The notes: generated by a model not told the origin, from the letters alone. A stretch of DNA of 64,000 nucleotides from Phlyctochytrium arcticum (GCA_025602905.1 JAHLKI010000017.1:310001-374000); one strand, 5' to 3'. Positions 33,321 to 45,762 are shown, counted from the stretch's first letter. A program made the numbers and translations.

Positions 33321-33733
33321 TGCGGCGGACAAGGAGATGGCCGGGATCGGGGAGTTGTTGGTGAGGTGGTAGGCGGTGAGGATCGAGATCGTGTCCAGAA
33401 AATGGCCAAACGGCTCGGCCAACGATGTCGTTACTTCCGGAATAGCTGCAGCGTTGCCCGTCCTTGTTGGCAGCAAATGTACGGCGACGATGCTCGCCGT
33501 CTAATCTTGATGGGAGAGTCTTTCTTTCTCTTGGCCTTGCCTCGCTGTGGGAATCTTTTGACGCTTTGGCCTCGGGCTTAGCACAGACCTCCTCGCGAAA
33601 TGTTTTTCCGAAGCTCAAGATCATCTTACTTTATTGCGCTGGCCGTTCATTTTTGCTGTAGTACCTTTACTATTTGGATGAAGAGCCCTGGGGCGCTTGC
33701 CAATCTTGATTCAAAAGACTTTTGGGTTTGGCA

Positions 33734-34240
33734 ATGTCGTCGGATGGGATCTTTGTAGAAGTTGTACATTCCGCCCACAGTGAGCGGATAGCTGAGATGC
33801 CGTCTACGGAAAACGCTCAATCAGCGGTGCGGGTCAAACGACGTTCATATCCGGTCGATACCCATCAAAGTAGTATGTCACAGCATGTCGAAATGGTGAC
33901 TCGCCCTTTTAAAAAGTGGAAACACCCAATGGTTTTACCTGTCAAGCGCCGCCAGCATCAAAATGTCAATTTGGCAGACGTACAGACGTAAGTCACGGCA
34001 TCATCGGTTTGAATATACCAGTGACGGAATGTTTGGAACCTATGTGTTTTTCGCAGGGATCCCATCGAAGAAAATGTACTAATTTTGGAAGACTTGCTGG
34101 ATCCATCTGTGGAGGGACCAGTCTTGACATTGGAAGACCTGCTCGAGACTGCCGGCGGTTATCAGCCAATTACAGTCGAAGACGTTAAGGAGGGACGGTA
34201 CCAAATTTTGGCCAGTCCCAGAGTGGCCAGAGGACAATGA
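33734..34240 (+). CDS. Hypothetical protein with acidic leucine-rich tail
   Basis: Two exons (33734-33987, 34057-34240) with a 69-nt intron (GTAAGT...TCGCAG) give 145 aa. The first half is basic with two KR clusters (VRVKRRSYP, LPVKRRQHQ), possible nuclear localisation signals. The second half is acidic and repeats LIL/TLEDLL (NVLILEDLLDPS, PVLTLEDLLETAGGY), ending VEDVKEGRYQILASPRVARG. It is divergent from the KH-like gene, with about 410 bases of shared upstream DNA. I do not recognise it; the LEDLL repeats look like short protein-interaction helices. Confidence 0.6.
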
Positions 34241-34324
34241 TATGTGTTTTGGATGAAGAGTATTGAGATTATGTAAATAAATTAAGCAACAGTGGAATGA
34301 AATAGAGTAATGGAGTCTATTGAT

Positions 34325-35545
34325 CTAGAAGGCTACGACCTTCTTGGCCTTTTTCATGGTTCTTGTCGGCGGGGGTAGATCAACAGCCCCGTTGTCAGCC
34401 TGCATCTTGTGCAGCGCAACAAACACATCGTCGTCGTCGCCCCCTTGCCGAAGATCAATTGTGCCCAGAGTAGTGACACCCGCTTCTACAAATCACCAAA
34501 GGTATCAGTTATCAAAATTACAATGTACGCAGCAGACTGAAAGGCATTACCTTGGAGTGCCGGTTTACAGTCCCTGGCAAAGTGCCGCACAGACCCGCAG
34601 AACTTGCATCCTCCTCCATTGGGATAAAGACCCCGTTCGTTTTCTGAACATGCGCTAGCAAGATGCCCCATTTTGTTACAAACAAAGCAGTGGGCAAAAG
34701 GAAATGGATTTTCTGCAAATTGCCTGTTAGATTCCTGACAGCGAAGAATGATTGGCTCGGGGGAGACACTTACTTGAGTCAACTAGTTTCTTGCACTCTG
34801 AAGACTTGTGTTCCGTCGTTCCGCATTTATAGCAGATTCCAGACGTTTGTGAACCGTCAGCTGCAGCCCTCTCCGCCTCTGTTCCTGCTTTGGGGCAAGT
34901 CTTTATAGAATGACCAGGGTTCCGGCACAAGAAACATGTCTACAGATACTCTCCGTCAGATCAAAGTCGAGGTTTAAAAAACCAGTAAACAAACCGTATT
35001 CTTCTCCTTCATTCTCTCCCGCCGTGTTCGCCGCCGAAGAGCGTCCTTCTCTATAACAAAATATCGTGCATCAGAAACCAGAAAAAATAGACAAAGTAAA
35101 CAAAAATAGACAATGTACCTTTCTTTGAGAGAACTTTTTGCGCTGACCTGGGTCCGTCAGTTTTGGGCGCAATGGTTCCCGGCTCTGCTTTTGACCGATG
35201 TCTTATACGTTTGCTCTTCTTTTCTTCGCCTCCATTCTCCTCTATAGGCTTTGCGTTTACGTCGGCCTCACCAGCCTTTCGTTTCTGAGACTTGGCTGCA
35301 TCGTCGCCTTGGCTCTCGGCACCGTTGCCCTGACCTTCGGATTTGGCTAAACTTCCAGTCACTGAAGTCTCAGTAGCATCAGCCTTCTTCTCTTTCCCTT
35401 GCTTTGGTTTGTCGTTGGGTGCATTGGCGACAGTTCCAGCTTCCTTGGTCTTTTCTTGTGATTTGGTCTTCGGCAAAAGTGGAGTCACTTTGAACTCGGA
35501 AGCCTCCTCGTGGGTCTTCCGAGTTATCTTTGTTACTCGAGTCAT
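34325..35545 (-). CDS. ZCCHC9: ZCCHC9-like zinc-knuckle nucleolar protein
   Basis: Five exons (35545-35119, 35050-34995, 34939-34774, 34712-34551, 34485-34325), 323 aa. The N-terminal 140 residues are Lys/Glu/Ala-rich and disordered. Four CCHC knuckles follow: CFLCRNPGHSIKTC, CYKCGTTEHKSSEC, CFVCNKMGHLASAC and CKFCGSVRHFARDC. The spacing and the motif GLYPNGGGCKFCGSV are characteristic of ZCCHC9 and its fungal relatives. The C-terminus DDDDVFVALHKMQADN, ending KKAKKVVAF, also fits. ZCCHC9 is a nuclear RNA-associated factor, probably in ribosome assembly. The exon 4 acceptor was chosen (TTGCAG at 34713) because the AG ten bases upstream breaks the frame. Confidence 0.85.
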
Positions 35546-35930
35546 ATTGGCAAGCGTTGTAGCACTTGCAAAATTGAAGACCCAAAAGTCGAATTGCTTT
35601 TGTTGATTTTTGACAAATTTCGTAAATCTGGTTAAACATTTGGTTCGAATCAACTTTTTGGACCACCATTTTTTCTCACGCCGTTTCTCCCCAGTATACA
35701 CTCAAATATACAGCTCGAATGCGAAACAAAATTCCCTGGCTGATAAAGCCGTCGCTAACTTTATGTTCAAACAGGGCGCATAAGTATAAAAGTTGAAAGC
35801 CTCACGATTGTACGTGTACATTAGAAAATTAAACTGCAAGGGGTATGTAAGATTATAGAACAAACTACTGGAACAAAAAACTAGATAAATGTCTTAATGA
35901 TAGAAAAGGAAACCAGTCAAACCCATTCAT
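35546..35930. other. Intergenic, promoter of the zinc-knuckle gene
   Basis: About 385 bases, A/T-rich, with no supported frame. An open stretch continues upstream of the chosen ATG to 35701 but has no conserved features. Confidence 0.4.
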
Positions 35931-37189
35931 TCAGATCTGCCTTCGCCCACGAACCCATTTGACCAGCGCAACGGACGCTGTAGCGCCCAGAATAATGCTA
36001 GCACCCAGAACCGATGTCCATAGCGGCACTTCCCCAAACAGGGTCAATCCGAAAATGAACGCAAACACAATATCCAGGTTTCGCATGAGGGTGGCAGGGC
36101 CGGCGGGGGCCATTTGGAGGCCCTTGTTGAGGAAGCATTGGGCGATAAAGGCGGTTACGCCGACCAGGAGGAGGGTGAGGGTTTCTTTGAGGGTCCAGGA
36201 TGAAAGGGGAGTTGGAGAGGGTGATGAGGACAGGAAGTGGGAGAGGAGGAGGCCAAACGAGGAGAGAAGGGTGGACATGCCGCCAAAGTAAACGACTTGG
36301 ACCATGAAGTGGACTGAGGTGCCAATTTTACGGACGAGACAGTATGCCACTGAGGACATTAAGGCGCCGCCTAACGCGGCCAGGGCGGCCAAATGATGGT
36401 TACCCGAGTTGATGCCGGCCAATACACTGATTGGATGGGGACCAAACAGAAACTCGGGGCGAGACACGAGAGCGACACCTGACAGGCAGGCGAGAGAGGC
36501 AACCATGTCGAGGGAGGTCAAAGGTTCTTTCAGGGTCAGGCGAGCCAGCACGGCGGTGAAGGCAGGACCAGTGAAGAAGATCGTCATTCCATCTCCAAGT
36601 GGCATGTTTACGATAGTGTAAAAGTACAAGGCCAGACCTATAATCACAAAGGAAGATATTTAGATCCTGGTCACGACTATTCCTTACGATCGTACTTACC
36701 CGTAGCACCCGCCGTTCCGCGCGCAACCAACCACAACTTATTGACTCCAGGAGGGCCCCACGGCGCAACTCCAATGAGCCAACAAGAGATTACCCCCAAA
36801 GTCAATTGAACGATGGAGCGTGACAGGACAATTTGCAGAAATGGAAATCTGGCTCCGGATAATTTGACCAATACTGACATGAGGGAAAAGAGCAGTGCTG
36901 AAACTGCCTAACATAAATCATATGAATTAGATTTCTCGGTACTATAATTTGAGTAGAATAGAGTGGATCGTACCATGCAAGCTAATCCCAACACTTCCTT
37001 ATTCCATGGTCGGGCAACCGGGGCAGGTTTGTCCAACAGGGGTCGTCGCTCGCCGTCCTCTTCTACTTCCTGTGCTTCATCCGCATATAGATCGACTGCA
37101 GAACTTGGATGAGAAAGGTCTGGTTCGGGTATAACGACACATTCACCCGGAGCGGGGACCAAGAGGTTTGGAGACGGGACACTCGACAT
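35931..37189 (-). CDS. EamA / drug-metabolite transporter family protein (SLC35G-like)
   Basis: Three exons (37189-36974, 36907-36700, 36637-35931), 376 aa. The hydrophilic N-terminus of about 70 residues has an acidic stretch (EEDGERRPLLDKP) of the dileucine-sorting type. Ten hydrophobic segments follow in two EamA halves: ALLFSLMSVLVKLSG, PFLQIVLSRSIVQLTLGVIS, ARGTAGATGLALYFYTI, PLGDGMTIFFTGPAFTAVLA, then in the second half ALGGALMSSVAYCLVRKIG, LLVGVTAFIAQCFLNKGLQM, AGPATLMRNLDIVFAFIFG and TSVLGASIILGATASVAL. The substrate is unknown; relatives are endomembrane or plasma-membrane solute carriers. The ATG at 37189 is the first in frame after a TTG at 37282. Confidence 0.8.
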
Positions 37190-37749
37190 TGCTTCGAATA
37201 CGGCTTTGTCTACACTTGTTGGGAAAACTTGAATTGGAGAAAGCAGAGTGCTAAAGAACCGCAAAAAACTTGGTCTGAACAATACAGAAATATCCCTTGC
37301 ACAGCTCTCCGAGAAAAAGAAAGTAACAAGCTGCTCCAGATATCTCTAGTGTCAGAAAAAAAGTCAAAGAAAAACGACAGGGAAGAATTTGGTGAGATGC
37401 GGAGCGGAGAGGCGTGGCGCAGGATCTCGTCGCGTCCTGCCAATATTGCGCCGGTATGAGTTTTTTCTAATCCTTTCGTAGCGCAGGAAACCCCCCAAAA
37501 GTAGAGATAAAAAAAACTCAAGCTAAGGGCGTTCTAATGTCCAATATTGTAAAGGTCCGTCGCAAGGCGCATACTTATTCCAAACCATCTATATAGATGT
37601 AGATATCCACTAGTATCTCAGTCTGAAAGGCGTGAGAAAACAACTATATATGTAGTGGAATCAGCTCGGCATTTGCTCGATGCTACACTACAAAAATATC
37701 CGGGGTCCGGACGGGTCCCCAAAACTAATCATCCTATTCCAAAATGTCC
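37190..37749. other. Intergenic, nothing recognised
   Basis: About 560 bases between the transporter start and the end of the SGNH-like gene. It has a short pyrimidine-rich promoter-like tract near the transporter and no supported frame. Confidence 0.4.
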
Positions 37750-39169
37750 TCATTCGGATGATGGAAAAAGTCGTTCTATAAATGCCTTGGCCATCTTCTT
37801 ACTGCCCCGCTCACTGGGCTCAACCCGCTCAACGTAATCTCTCACGTCCCGCCAATCGAGAATGTCAAATAAGGGTACGGCCTCGACCTGCACGCCGGGG
37901 ATCGTGATGCGTTGTGTGCCGAGTCGAAAGACGGCCCGCATGGCCGTCTGAAACTTTTCGGGGTTGGAATTGTAGTTGATGGTAGAAAGGAGGTTGGATG
38001 CCCACGAAGGACCTTTGTTGTCGGCGGAGGGAAAGTAGGGCATGCAGATGAGGACTTTGCGGGGACAGACTTTGAGTGTAGGTGGTGATTTTGGTATTGA
38101 AGAGATGCTGAATTTGCGGGCCAAGGTCTGTAGGGGGCCTGCCGCTGTGGGAGGTGATGGTTCGGTGCTCTCATGAAGGTCCGATTCGGAAATGCCCAAG
38201 CTTTCGCTACTCCCCTTGGGAGACGCGTCGCTCCCATCACCGCCCAGGAGTTGCAGGACATAGTCTTTGACTTTTTGCCCAAACATTTTGGCGAAATAGT
38301 TTATTCCCGGGGCCATTCCCGTTTCAATCATTTTCAGCGGGCTCATGAGGAGTAAGCCCATGTAGAATACAGTCTTGGGGGACGGGTTCAGGGCGATGTC
38401 GTTGCCGGCAATTGAAACGATGAGATAGTCACGGTCGGAAATGTGACGAGCAATGAATTTGTCTTGTTCCAGAAGAGACGGCACGCGTTGGCGGAGGAGC
38501 GTTGCTTCTACTGAAGTGTTGAGTGCGAATGGCAGTGGTTGTGGTAGACTGCTCCGTGATTGAGATTGCAATAGCGCGCGGTTGATGCAGTAGGCGACAT
38601 CAGGCACATATACTGGGGGAGTCAACACGCCCTTCCACATATCATCTTCCAGTGGGCCATATGTTTTGGCTTGCGGGGCCTGGCTGTTACTTGCTTCACT
38701 CCTGACTGTCACGTCGTCGTCATCCACTTCCTCTTGAACTTCCTCATCAAGGTCTGCCGAGCCCGGACCTTCCACATCCGGGCAAACCGCGGCCCATGCA
38801 GCAGGCAAGATCCATGCCTTGTTGTCTAAATAGAATCATACAGATTAGCATATGATCAATCTTGATTGAGAGGATCATCGGGCTACCTAAGGATGAATCG
38901 CCGGCGAGCCAGATAACTGGTCGCGGGCCGTCGCGTTGGGACAGCGCATGCAGAGCTGCCAGGTGGGGCAGGAGATGGCCATTGTAATTTGTATAGAAAT
39001 CCCGGTTGCGAATGGGGAGAGGTGCAGGGGGTACCGAGTAGGAAGTATGGGGTTGGGAATCTTGGGATGCTGCTTGAGTCGGCTGCAGAGGGAGCGGAAC
39101 GCTATTTGTTTCTGGACAGGATAGACGGGAAGACTGTGGTGGCAGTGGTGCAGGGCAAACCTCGGTCAT
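37750..39169 (-). CDS. SGNH/GDSL-hydrolase-like protein
   Basis: Two exons (39169-38887, 38825-37750) with the intron inside the first catalytic block, 452 aa. The splice restores VIWLAGDSSLDNKAWI, an SGNH block I with the nucleophile Ser in GDS. Further landmarks are YVPDVAYCINRAL, LNTSVEATLLRQR, and block III LIVSIAGNDIALNP (oxyanion Asn). Near the C-terminus DWRDVRDYVERVEPSERGS occupies the block V position, but the usual His before Pro-Ser is Glu. An Asp/Glu-rich insert follows block I, and a Ser-rich linker lies around residues 255-300. Esterase or lipase activity is the family expectation; the missing His makes catalysis uncertain. Confidence 0.7.
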
Positions 39170-40258
39170 GTTTTTGATGAACCTTCTGGTCGTAAATTTG
39201 CAAATCGTCGTCGCGGAATTTCTGGAGGATATTGTCACATTTCGCTGACGTGAAATCGCCAAGCAGGCCTTGATTTACATCAAGCTTTCATTATTACACC
39301 CCATCTATAGCTCAAGCAGCTCCAGCATCAGAATATGAAAGTGCTGACCGCCTCGAAATTACATCAATGAGGATTTATTCTGGCCAGAAAAGCCACCCCA
39401 TGCTTCATACTTTGGACTTTCAATGAACAGTTTTGAAGGGAAGATGTCCCATTTGATCAGCTCCTAATGGCAAATGCGGAAGTGCGTTGATGCGAGGAAT
39501 TCGGGGGCCCTATAAGATGAGGGGTCTCTCGGCAATCAGAGATCAGAGGCTCAAGTGATAGTCATAGTAAGGGAGAAACGAAAAGCAGAAGTCGATAGAG
39601 TTGTTTGGAGTCGGTTTGCATTGATGATGGGAGAGCAAATGACCATTTAGAGCAGGATGTGCAGGTCAATCATCCAGGTCCCGTACCATCAACGTCCATG
39701 CAAGATGGTCGCATCAATACCATAGTCCAGCGAGATCAGGTAGGACCATTGATACCTGCGAGCTGCCCGATGCTAGCCACGGCATCCTCTATACTCGAGG
39801 GACATGCAGCAGAATAGCTTTCTGTTCCAAAAATGTTGCTTGACCGTGCTTAGACCTATCACAATAAGGCGATGTATGCCATGTGTGAGCTTGTCCATGT
39901 ATACATCCCCGTTCATGTCGTCCAACGGCTGCCACTCCCCAGTCGTTGTTCAGGATTTCCACCGGATTTTCATCAGCAATCCTACCGGGATCGCAATAAG
40001 AATCTGGGATTCTGGGTGTAGTTGACCGACCTACTTTTTAGTGGCCACCGTCGACACGAGGTAAAGCTAAGCTCGCCGGGTTCGCCGAAAAGTCCGCCGC
40101 AACTTTCACGCAAGATCTACGGGCCTTTGCCAAGAAGAGACCAATAACCGCTGGTTAACTTAAACCAACCCGGTGAAACAGCAAGATCTCCGTTGGCCGT
40201 AACTGCCGAGTGGATCCTGTTTGCAATCCCGCGTATCTCCGCGACAACGGCCTGTAAG
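39170..40258. other. Intergenic region, about 1.1 kb, no gene seen
   Basis: The divergent spacer of the SGNH-like gene and the GPD2 gene. Only short frames without support are present. Confidence 0.45.
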
Positions 40259-40265
40259 TATAAAA
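40259..40265 (+). promoter_or_regulatory. TATA box of the GPD2 gene
   Basis: TATAAAA about 140 bases before the ATG at 40403, followed by a pyrimidine tract (CCTCCTTTTTCCC) typical of fungal transcription starts. Confidence 0.5.
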
Positions 40266-40402
40266 CGGCAGACATCCTCCTTTTTCCCTAAGGGTTTCTT
40301 GAGCAAACTCTAACACATATTGTTCATCAAATAATAGAAACTAAGGCCGATCGAGACTTATATCTACAGTCTCGTATCGAATCCCTTCAACTCGCACTCG
40401 AA

Positions 40403-43037
40403 ATGTGGCGAATACTCCGAGGACGACCCCTCCTCTTTTCAGCAGCTACTGCAACGGCAACCGCTGTAGTGGGCACGTCTACTTTCCTGCTTCTCCGAAA
40501 TAACAACGATCAGGAAGATGCGGCCATTTCTGCTGCCTTGACTCCCTCATTCCTTACCCGTCACCCCCTCCATGCCGAAGGCCAAGGTCTACCCATCTCT
40601 GAGCGAGACAAGCAGCCCCACTCATTATGGTCCCCACCCTCCCGCAAGGAAATGCTAAACTCACTGAAGGGCCTCCCCAAAGATGCTCCTGCTGACACCA
40701 AATCGATAAATGGTGGTGGTGAATTTGATCTCTTGATTGTGGGTGGAGGTGCAACAGGCACGGGATGTGCTGTAGATGCTGCTACTCGGGGTCTCAAAGT
40801 TGCTTTGGTCGAACGAGACGATTTTGCGTCGGGAACGAGTTCCCGAAGTACCAAATTGGTCCACGGCGGTGTGCGATACTTGGAAAAGGCGTTTTGGGAA
40901 CTTGATTACGAGCAGTACAAACTCGTCAAGCAAGCTCTCCATGAACGTGGTGTTTTCCTCAAAATTGCTCCTTTCCTATCTTACCAGCTTCCTACCATGA
41001 TTCCCCTTTACAAGTAAGATTTTCTAATCTCCCGATCGCGCGGGTACCAAATATTGATGATTTATTTAACAGATGGTGGCACTTACCGTACTACTGGGGT
41101 GGATGCAAGGCCTATGATCTTTTGGCTGCAGCCTGCGGTGACGCTCTTTCGCAAAGTTACTTTTTAAGCAAGGGCAAGGCTCTCGAGGCATTCCCCATGT
41201 TGAAAAAGGAAAACTTGGTCGCTGCTTTGGTTTACTACGATGGTTCGTATTTTCCCCTACATTTGCCAACAAAGGAATGCAAACTAAAATGATCAAATCC
41301 CATTAGGAGCTCACAATGACGCGAGAATGAACGTTGCCATTGCTTTGACCGCCGTGGCACACGGAGCAACAGTCGCCAATCACACAGAGGTCGTCAAAAT
41401 TCTAAAGAAACAACGCACTACTCTTATTGGTAAATACAACTTGGGACCTGAGGAAGTTTGTGGAGCTATTCTTCGAGACAATCTTACGGGTGAGCAATGG
41501 GAGGTTAAGGCTAAAGGTGTTATCAACGCTACCGGTCCGTTTACCGATGGACTCCGAAAGCTCGATGGTGGTGTCGACACCAAAGAGATTGTTGCCCCTA
41601 GTTCAGGAGTTCACATTGTTTTGCCCAACTACTACAGTCCCCGCAACATGGGCTTGATTGACCCTGCAACAAGTGATGGCCGTGTCATCTTTTTCCTGCC
41701 TTGGCAAGGCAGCACCATTGCCGGTACGACCGACTCTCCCACCGAAGTCACCCAGAACCCAGTACCAACTGACAAGGAAATCAACTGGCTCTTGTCTGAG
41801 ATTGAGAATTACCTTGCTCCCGAAATCAAAGTTCGACGAGGGGATGTCTTGGCGGCTTGGTCCGGTATTCGACCATTGGTTCGTGACCCGCATGCCAAGA
41901 ACACGGCAGCTTTGGTGCGCAACCACATGATCAATGTCAGCGAAAGCGGTCTGTTGACTATTGCAGGTGGTAAATGGACCACGTACCGAGAAATGGCGCA
42001 AGAGACGATCGATGAGGCCATCAAGGTGTTCGGTACGTTGGTTTGTTCGTCGTTTCGACCTAGATTAAAAATTTGACAATGCCCTTGTTTCTCCCAGAAT
42101 TGAAGCCAACAGGCCCATGCGTGACCGAAAATGTACTTTTGGTCGGCTCCCACAACTGGTCCAAAAACACATTCATCAAGCTTGTCCAGCACTTTGGTGT
42201 TGACACGGAAGTTGCTCAGCACTTGGTTTCCGCCTACGGTGATCGAGCCTGGGCTGTTGCATCCCTTGCCTCCTTGAGTGGCAGTCGTTGGCCCTTGGTC
42301 GGTAAGCCGCTGGCCCATGGGTACCCCTACATAGAGGCCGAAGTGCGCTATGCCGTCCAGCGCGAGTACGCGTGCACTGCTGTTGTGAGTAGCCTGATCT
42401 TCGCGAAAGTAATGTGATGGGTATTTATGAGCTCTTCTTTGCTATAGGATGTGATTGCCCGCCGAACCCGTCTCGCCTTCTTGAACGCACAAGCAGCCCT
42501 CGAATCCCTACCCCGCGTCATCGATATCATGGCCGAAGAACTGGGCTGGTCCGCCGCCCGCAAAACCCAAGAATACACCAACGGAAAAGACTTTTTGAAA
42601 TACATGGGTCTCCGTGACCCCGCTGCATCTGCCGACGCATCCACCCTTTACGAACGCACCCATTTCCAACCTGAAGAATTATCCCGCTACCATGCTGAAT
42701 TTGCCAAATTGGACGTTGATGGTGATGGACATATCACTGATCGGGATTTGGCCAAAGTGTTGAAGCAGCTTGGTGTCGTGCTCACGCAAAACGAAATGAA
42801 GAGCGTGATTAGTGAAGTGGATTTGAACCATAATGGATCAGTCGAATTCAACGAGTTTTTGGAGGTAAGATACCCATACCCACCGACTCACAAATGGCTT
42901 TTACTCATCATTTTTTTTCCAAAAAGGTCCTGGCTGTCGTGAAAGATTTCCGAGCCCGCTCTAAATTCATCAGCATCGTAGCCGAATACGAGCAACGCGA
43001 TCACCCTTCAACTGAACGTAGTGGAGGCGGTGTTTGA
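40403..43037 (+). CDS. GUT2: Mitochondrial FAD-dependent glycerol-3-phosphate dehydrogenase with EF-hands
   Basis: Six exons (40403-41013, 41073-41242, 41307-42032, 42098-42384, 42448-42864, 42927-43037), all phases consistent, 773 aa. The N-terminus has an Arg-rich start and a hydrophobic span (AATATATAVVGTSTFLLL), as in inner-membrane enzymes. FAD-binding DLLIVGGGATGTGCAVDAA is followed by DDFASGTSSRSTKLVHGGVR and the DAO-domain segments NVAIALTAVAHGA, INATGPFTD, GSTIAGTTDSP and SGLLTIAGGKWTTYREMA. After the core come two EF-hands, DVDGDGHITDRDL and DLNHNGSVEFNEF, as in animal GPD2 and absent from yeast Gut2. The enzyme oxidises glycerol 3-phosphate to dihydroxyacetone phosphate and passes electrons to ubiquinone. 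The EF-hands predict activation by cytosolic calcium. Confidence 0.93.
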
Positions 43038-43519
43038 ACGCAAAAAAACCTCATTGATTCATTTTTTTCTTCTGTTTTCTCTGCTGCTACTATTGTATTT
43101 TTTATGTTTTTTCGAGACGATTGTGTGTTTTTTGTTGGACTTGCATGTTTGGCACAACATTTTTTTATTAGTCGGTTGTGTACAGATGTTGCGGTTCCTT
43201 TAACTGTTTTAATTCTCGATTTGTGTTTGATGCTTTAATGGTCATGGCTGTTTCTTCTAATCCTGGCCCACTGATTCTGACCTGGGAACTTGGGCGAGCG
43301 CTTGCGGCTGCGCATGCCGAACCATTGACAGCTGTTGTTTTTTTTTGAAATTGACAGCTAATTTTGACAGCCCCAACCACCCCGTTCCCCCCACAATAAT
43401 TTTGCAAGGTGTTGGGATTTCTCCGCTCAGTTTCATTCAATTCATTCGTTACTGCCCCGGCGCAAACCGTTGAGTCCGACAAGGCCAGCCAACCAACCAG
43501 TCAGCGAATCATCAGCAGG
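43038..43519 (+). promoter_or_regulatory. C1 upstream region with TGACAGC triplet
   Basis: GCGGCTGCGCATGCCGAACC is followed by TGACAGC at 43326, 43352 and 43365, then CCCCGTTCCCCCCACAATA, TTTTGCAAGGTGTTGG and a CATTCAATTCATTCGTT leader. The same succession stands before most other C genes and is the best candidate for their common promoter. Confidence 0.6.
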
Positions 43520-45762
43520 ATGAAGAGCATGTTGTGCGATACGGATCGGTGCCTGTGGATCAGATTTATTCCATGGTACGAGAAATATCGCTGCCTTTTG
43601 GGGACAAATGAAACGAGCAACTTGGAGGGGGAGCTGTATCAAGAAAACTTTAAGGCATTCATGCACGAGTGGCTGTCGAGGGACTGGCTGTCGGCGGACT
43701 GGCCGGGACCGTCAAGGAGATTGTACCACATAGTGGGTGATCCTGATCCCTTTCAGCGAAAAAGGAACAAAATCAGAGACCGGTCGGTGGAACTCTATGA
43801 AGAATCAAAAGCGCACGTCTCGGAGCACCACCAAAAGCCGCAAACAACCTTGATAACCTCGGAAGACGAGTCCAGCTATGAGGTAGTCGAGCCCTCAACC
43901 TCTGCATCCAACCAGGACGTTCAGTCCATCAGCGATGAGATGACCGATGCGCGAGATTCAGTGAAAAGTTGTGCTAGCGCATCTGGGGCAGGCAAGCACG
44001 CTGTTGCGCAGCCGGAGATGGAGGCCCGAATCGCAAATCTTGAAAAGTGTAAGAAGCAAATGGAGGTTGCACAGCAAAAAGCGGCAGCGGATATTGAAAA
44101 AGCGGTTATGGAGTGCAAGAACGAAAAGGAATGTGTGGAGAAGAATGTGGCAGATCCTGCAAGGGCTCTTCAGGAATGCAAGAAACAGATGGAAGTTATG
44201 CAAGAGCAAGCAGTGGCAAATCATGAAAAAGCTCTCAAGGAGTACAAAGAACAGTTGGAACTCGTGCAGAATAATGTGGCTGAAAACATTGAAAAGGCAA
44301 TTATGGAGTGCAAAAAACAGATGGCGGCGGATCATGAAGAAGCTCTCTTTGAATTCAAGACCCAGATGAAAGCCATGCAGAAAGAAGCTGATGACAGCAA
44401 CAAAGGTATGGCAGGTGGACATGTCCAGCATTACAATTCCGAACAAAGCATCTAACGCAGGCAACCAAGTTATAGACACGGAGCGATCGGCCATGGTGGC
44501 GCGCATTGCATATCTTGAACAAACGCTGAAGAAGTGGGGCGAACGTGAAGCAAAACTTGAACAATCCCCGCCACAAAAGAACGCGATTAATCGCCAAGAA
44601 TGCCAAACTCAACAGATCGATCAGCATCATGATCAGAAGAATATGGATGATACGAAACATCTAGCCGCGACGGCGGAAGGACCTACTGTTATTGAGGTGT
44701 GTTTAACATGTGCGTTCCTGGCGATGTTTTCTCTACTTAAATTGTCATTTTAAACAGTTCGACGATTTGTTTCAAGAGGAGTATCAGCATATCTTAGCTA
44801 TCATGCTAGAGAGACTCGGTCCGGCCGAGCGACAATTTTTCGGATTTCTCCAGTGTTTCCATCGCCCAAACTTGAATTCCCATACCTTACTTGCTGATTT
44901 ACGACAGATCTTGAACAGTCTCCCCTACTATGCTGAAGAATCCCGGGTGAACGCGTTCTTACGCGGTATGCAGCGCGATGTGGAGGTATGCAAAGATTGC
45001 ATGCCAGAAAATGGGGCCGCCGACATACAATGGTATTGGCTGGTTCAGGCATACCACGTTATTAGAGCACGTTTTAGAGAATGGTGGGAGCTGAATGGAA
45101 AAGAAGTTACTGATGCTATCGACATCATTACAAAACCGTCACTTGATAATGGAATTGTACAGTCAGCCAAAGAACCCAATATCGCAAGTCCGACAACTGA
45201 ACTTCATCAAGAGAACCCCCGTCAGACTTTGCCCGAAGCAGAAAAGTTGGGGACAGAGACTTTGTCCAAAGACAATGAAATAACTGAAGCAGGATCTACC
45301 GATAATGAGCTTAAGCAGCAAGTTGCACAGCTCCAGGCTATTTTTGAAACTACTCGCGAACAGCTAGCGCAATCTCGTCACGAGGAGATCCAGCTCAAGT
45401 TCACTGAGCTCAAAGACGATGGAACGATGGTCAAGGAAAATATACGATCTCTGGCGACCACTCAGGATGAGAGCAGTACGTTACGGCTTGCTCTACCTGA
45501 TGCCAAAGAGCAGTTAGAAGAGAAGGACGTGTGTTTGAGAAAAGTTCTTGACGAGAAGAAACAGCTATCGGCGGATCATGCTGTAGTTCGAGTTCGACTT
45601 GCCGGGGAATTGGATCTAAAGCAAGCAAGGATAAAGAGTGTGCAGAATGAACGTGATGAGACGTCAGAGCGTTTGCAGAAGGAACTTTATGCCACGAAGC
45701 GACTCTTACGTGATTCAGAGTCTGAAGTTAACATTCTCAACCAGCGCCTGCGTTCCAGATAA
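43520..45762 (+). CDS. Family C modular coiled-coil protein C1
   Basis: Three exons (43520-44405, 44461-44696, 44758-45762), 708 aa. Residues 1-100 are the N-terminal domain (MLCDTDRCLWIRFIPWYEKY), ending LYEESKAHVSEHHQKPQT. An acidic Ser/Thr linker (DESSYEVVEPSTSASNQDVQ) is followed by five or so 22-residue coiled-coil units (IEKAVMECKN, HEKALKEYKEQLELVQNN). Exon 2 continues as helix (ARIAYLEQTLKKW). Exon 3 carries the shared domain: HILAIMLERLGPAERQFFGF, LQCFHRPNLNSHTL, RARFREWWELNGKEVTDAID. A second coiled coil follows. The stop comes earlier than in C2; beyond it the relic of the lost tail is visible to about 45905. No enzyme motif. Function unknown. Confidence 0.7.
44026..44390 (+). repeat. 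Imperfect ~66-bp coiled-coil repeats in C1
   Basis: Successive units encode about 22 residues of the form (I/H)EKA(L/V).ECK.QME.(V/M)Q..A. Cys is conserved in ECK in most units. One unit is shortened (IEKAIMECKKQMAAD). Confidence 0.6.
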
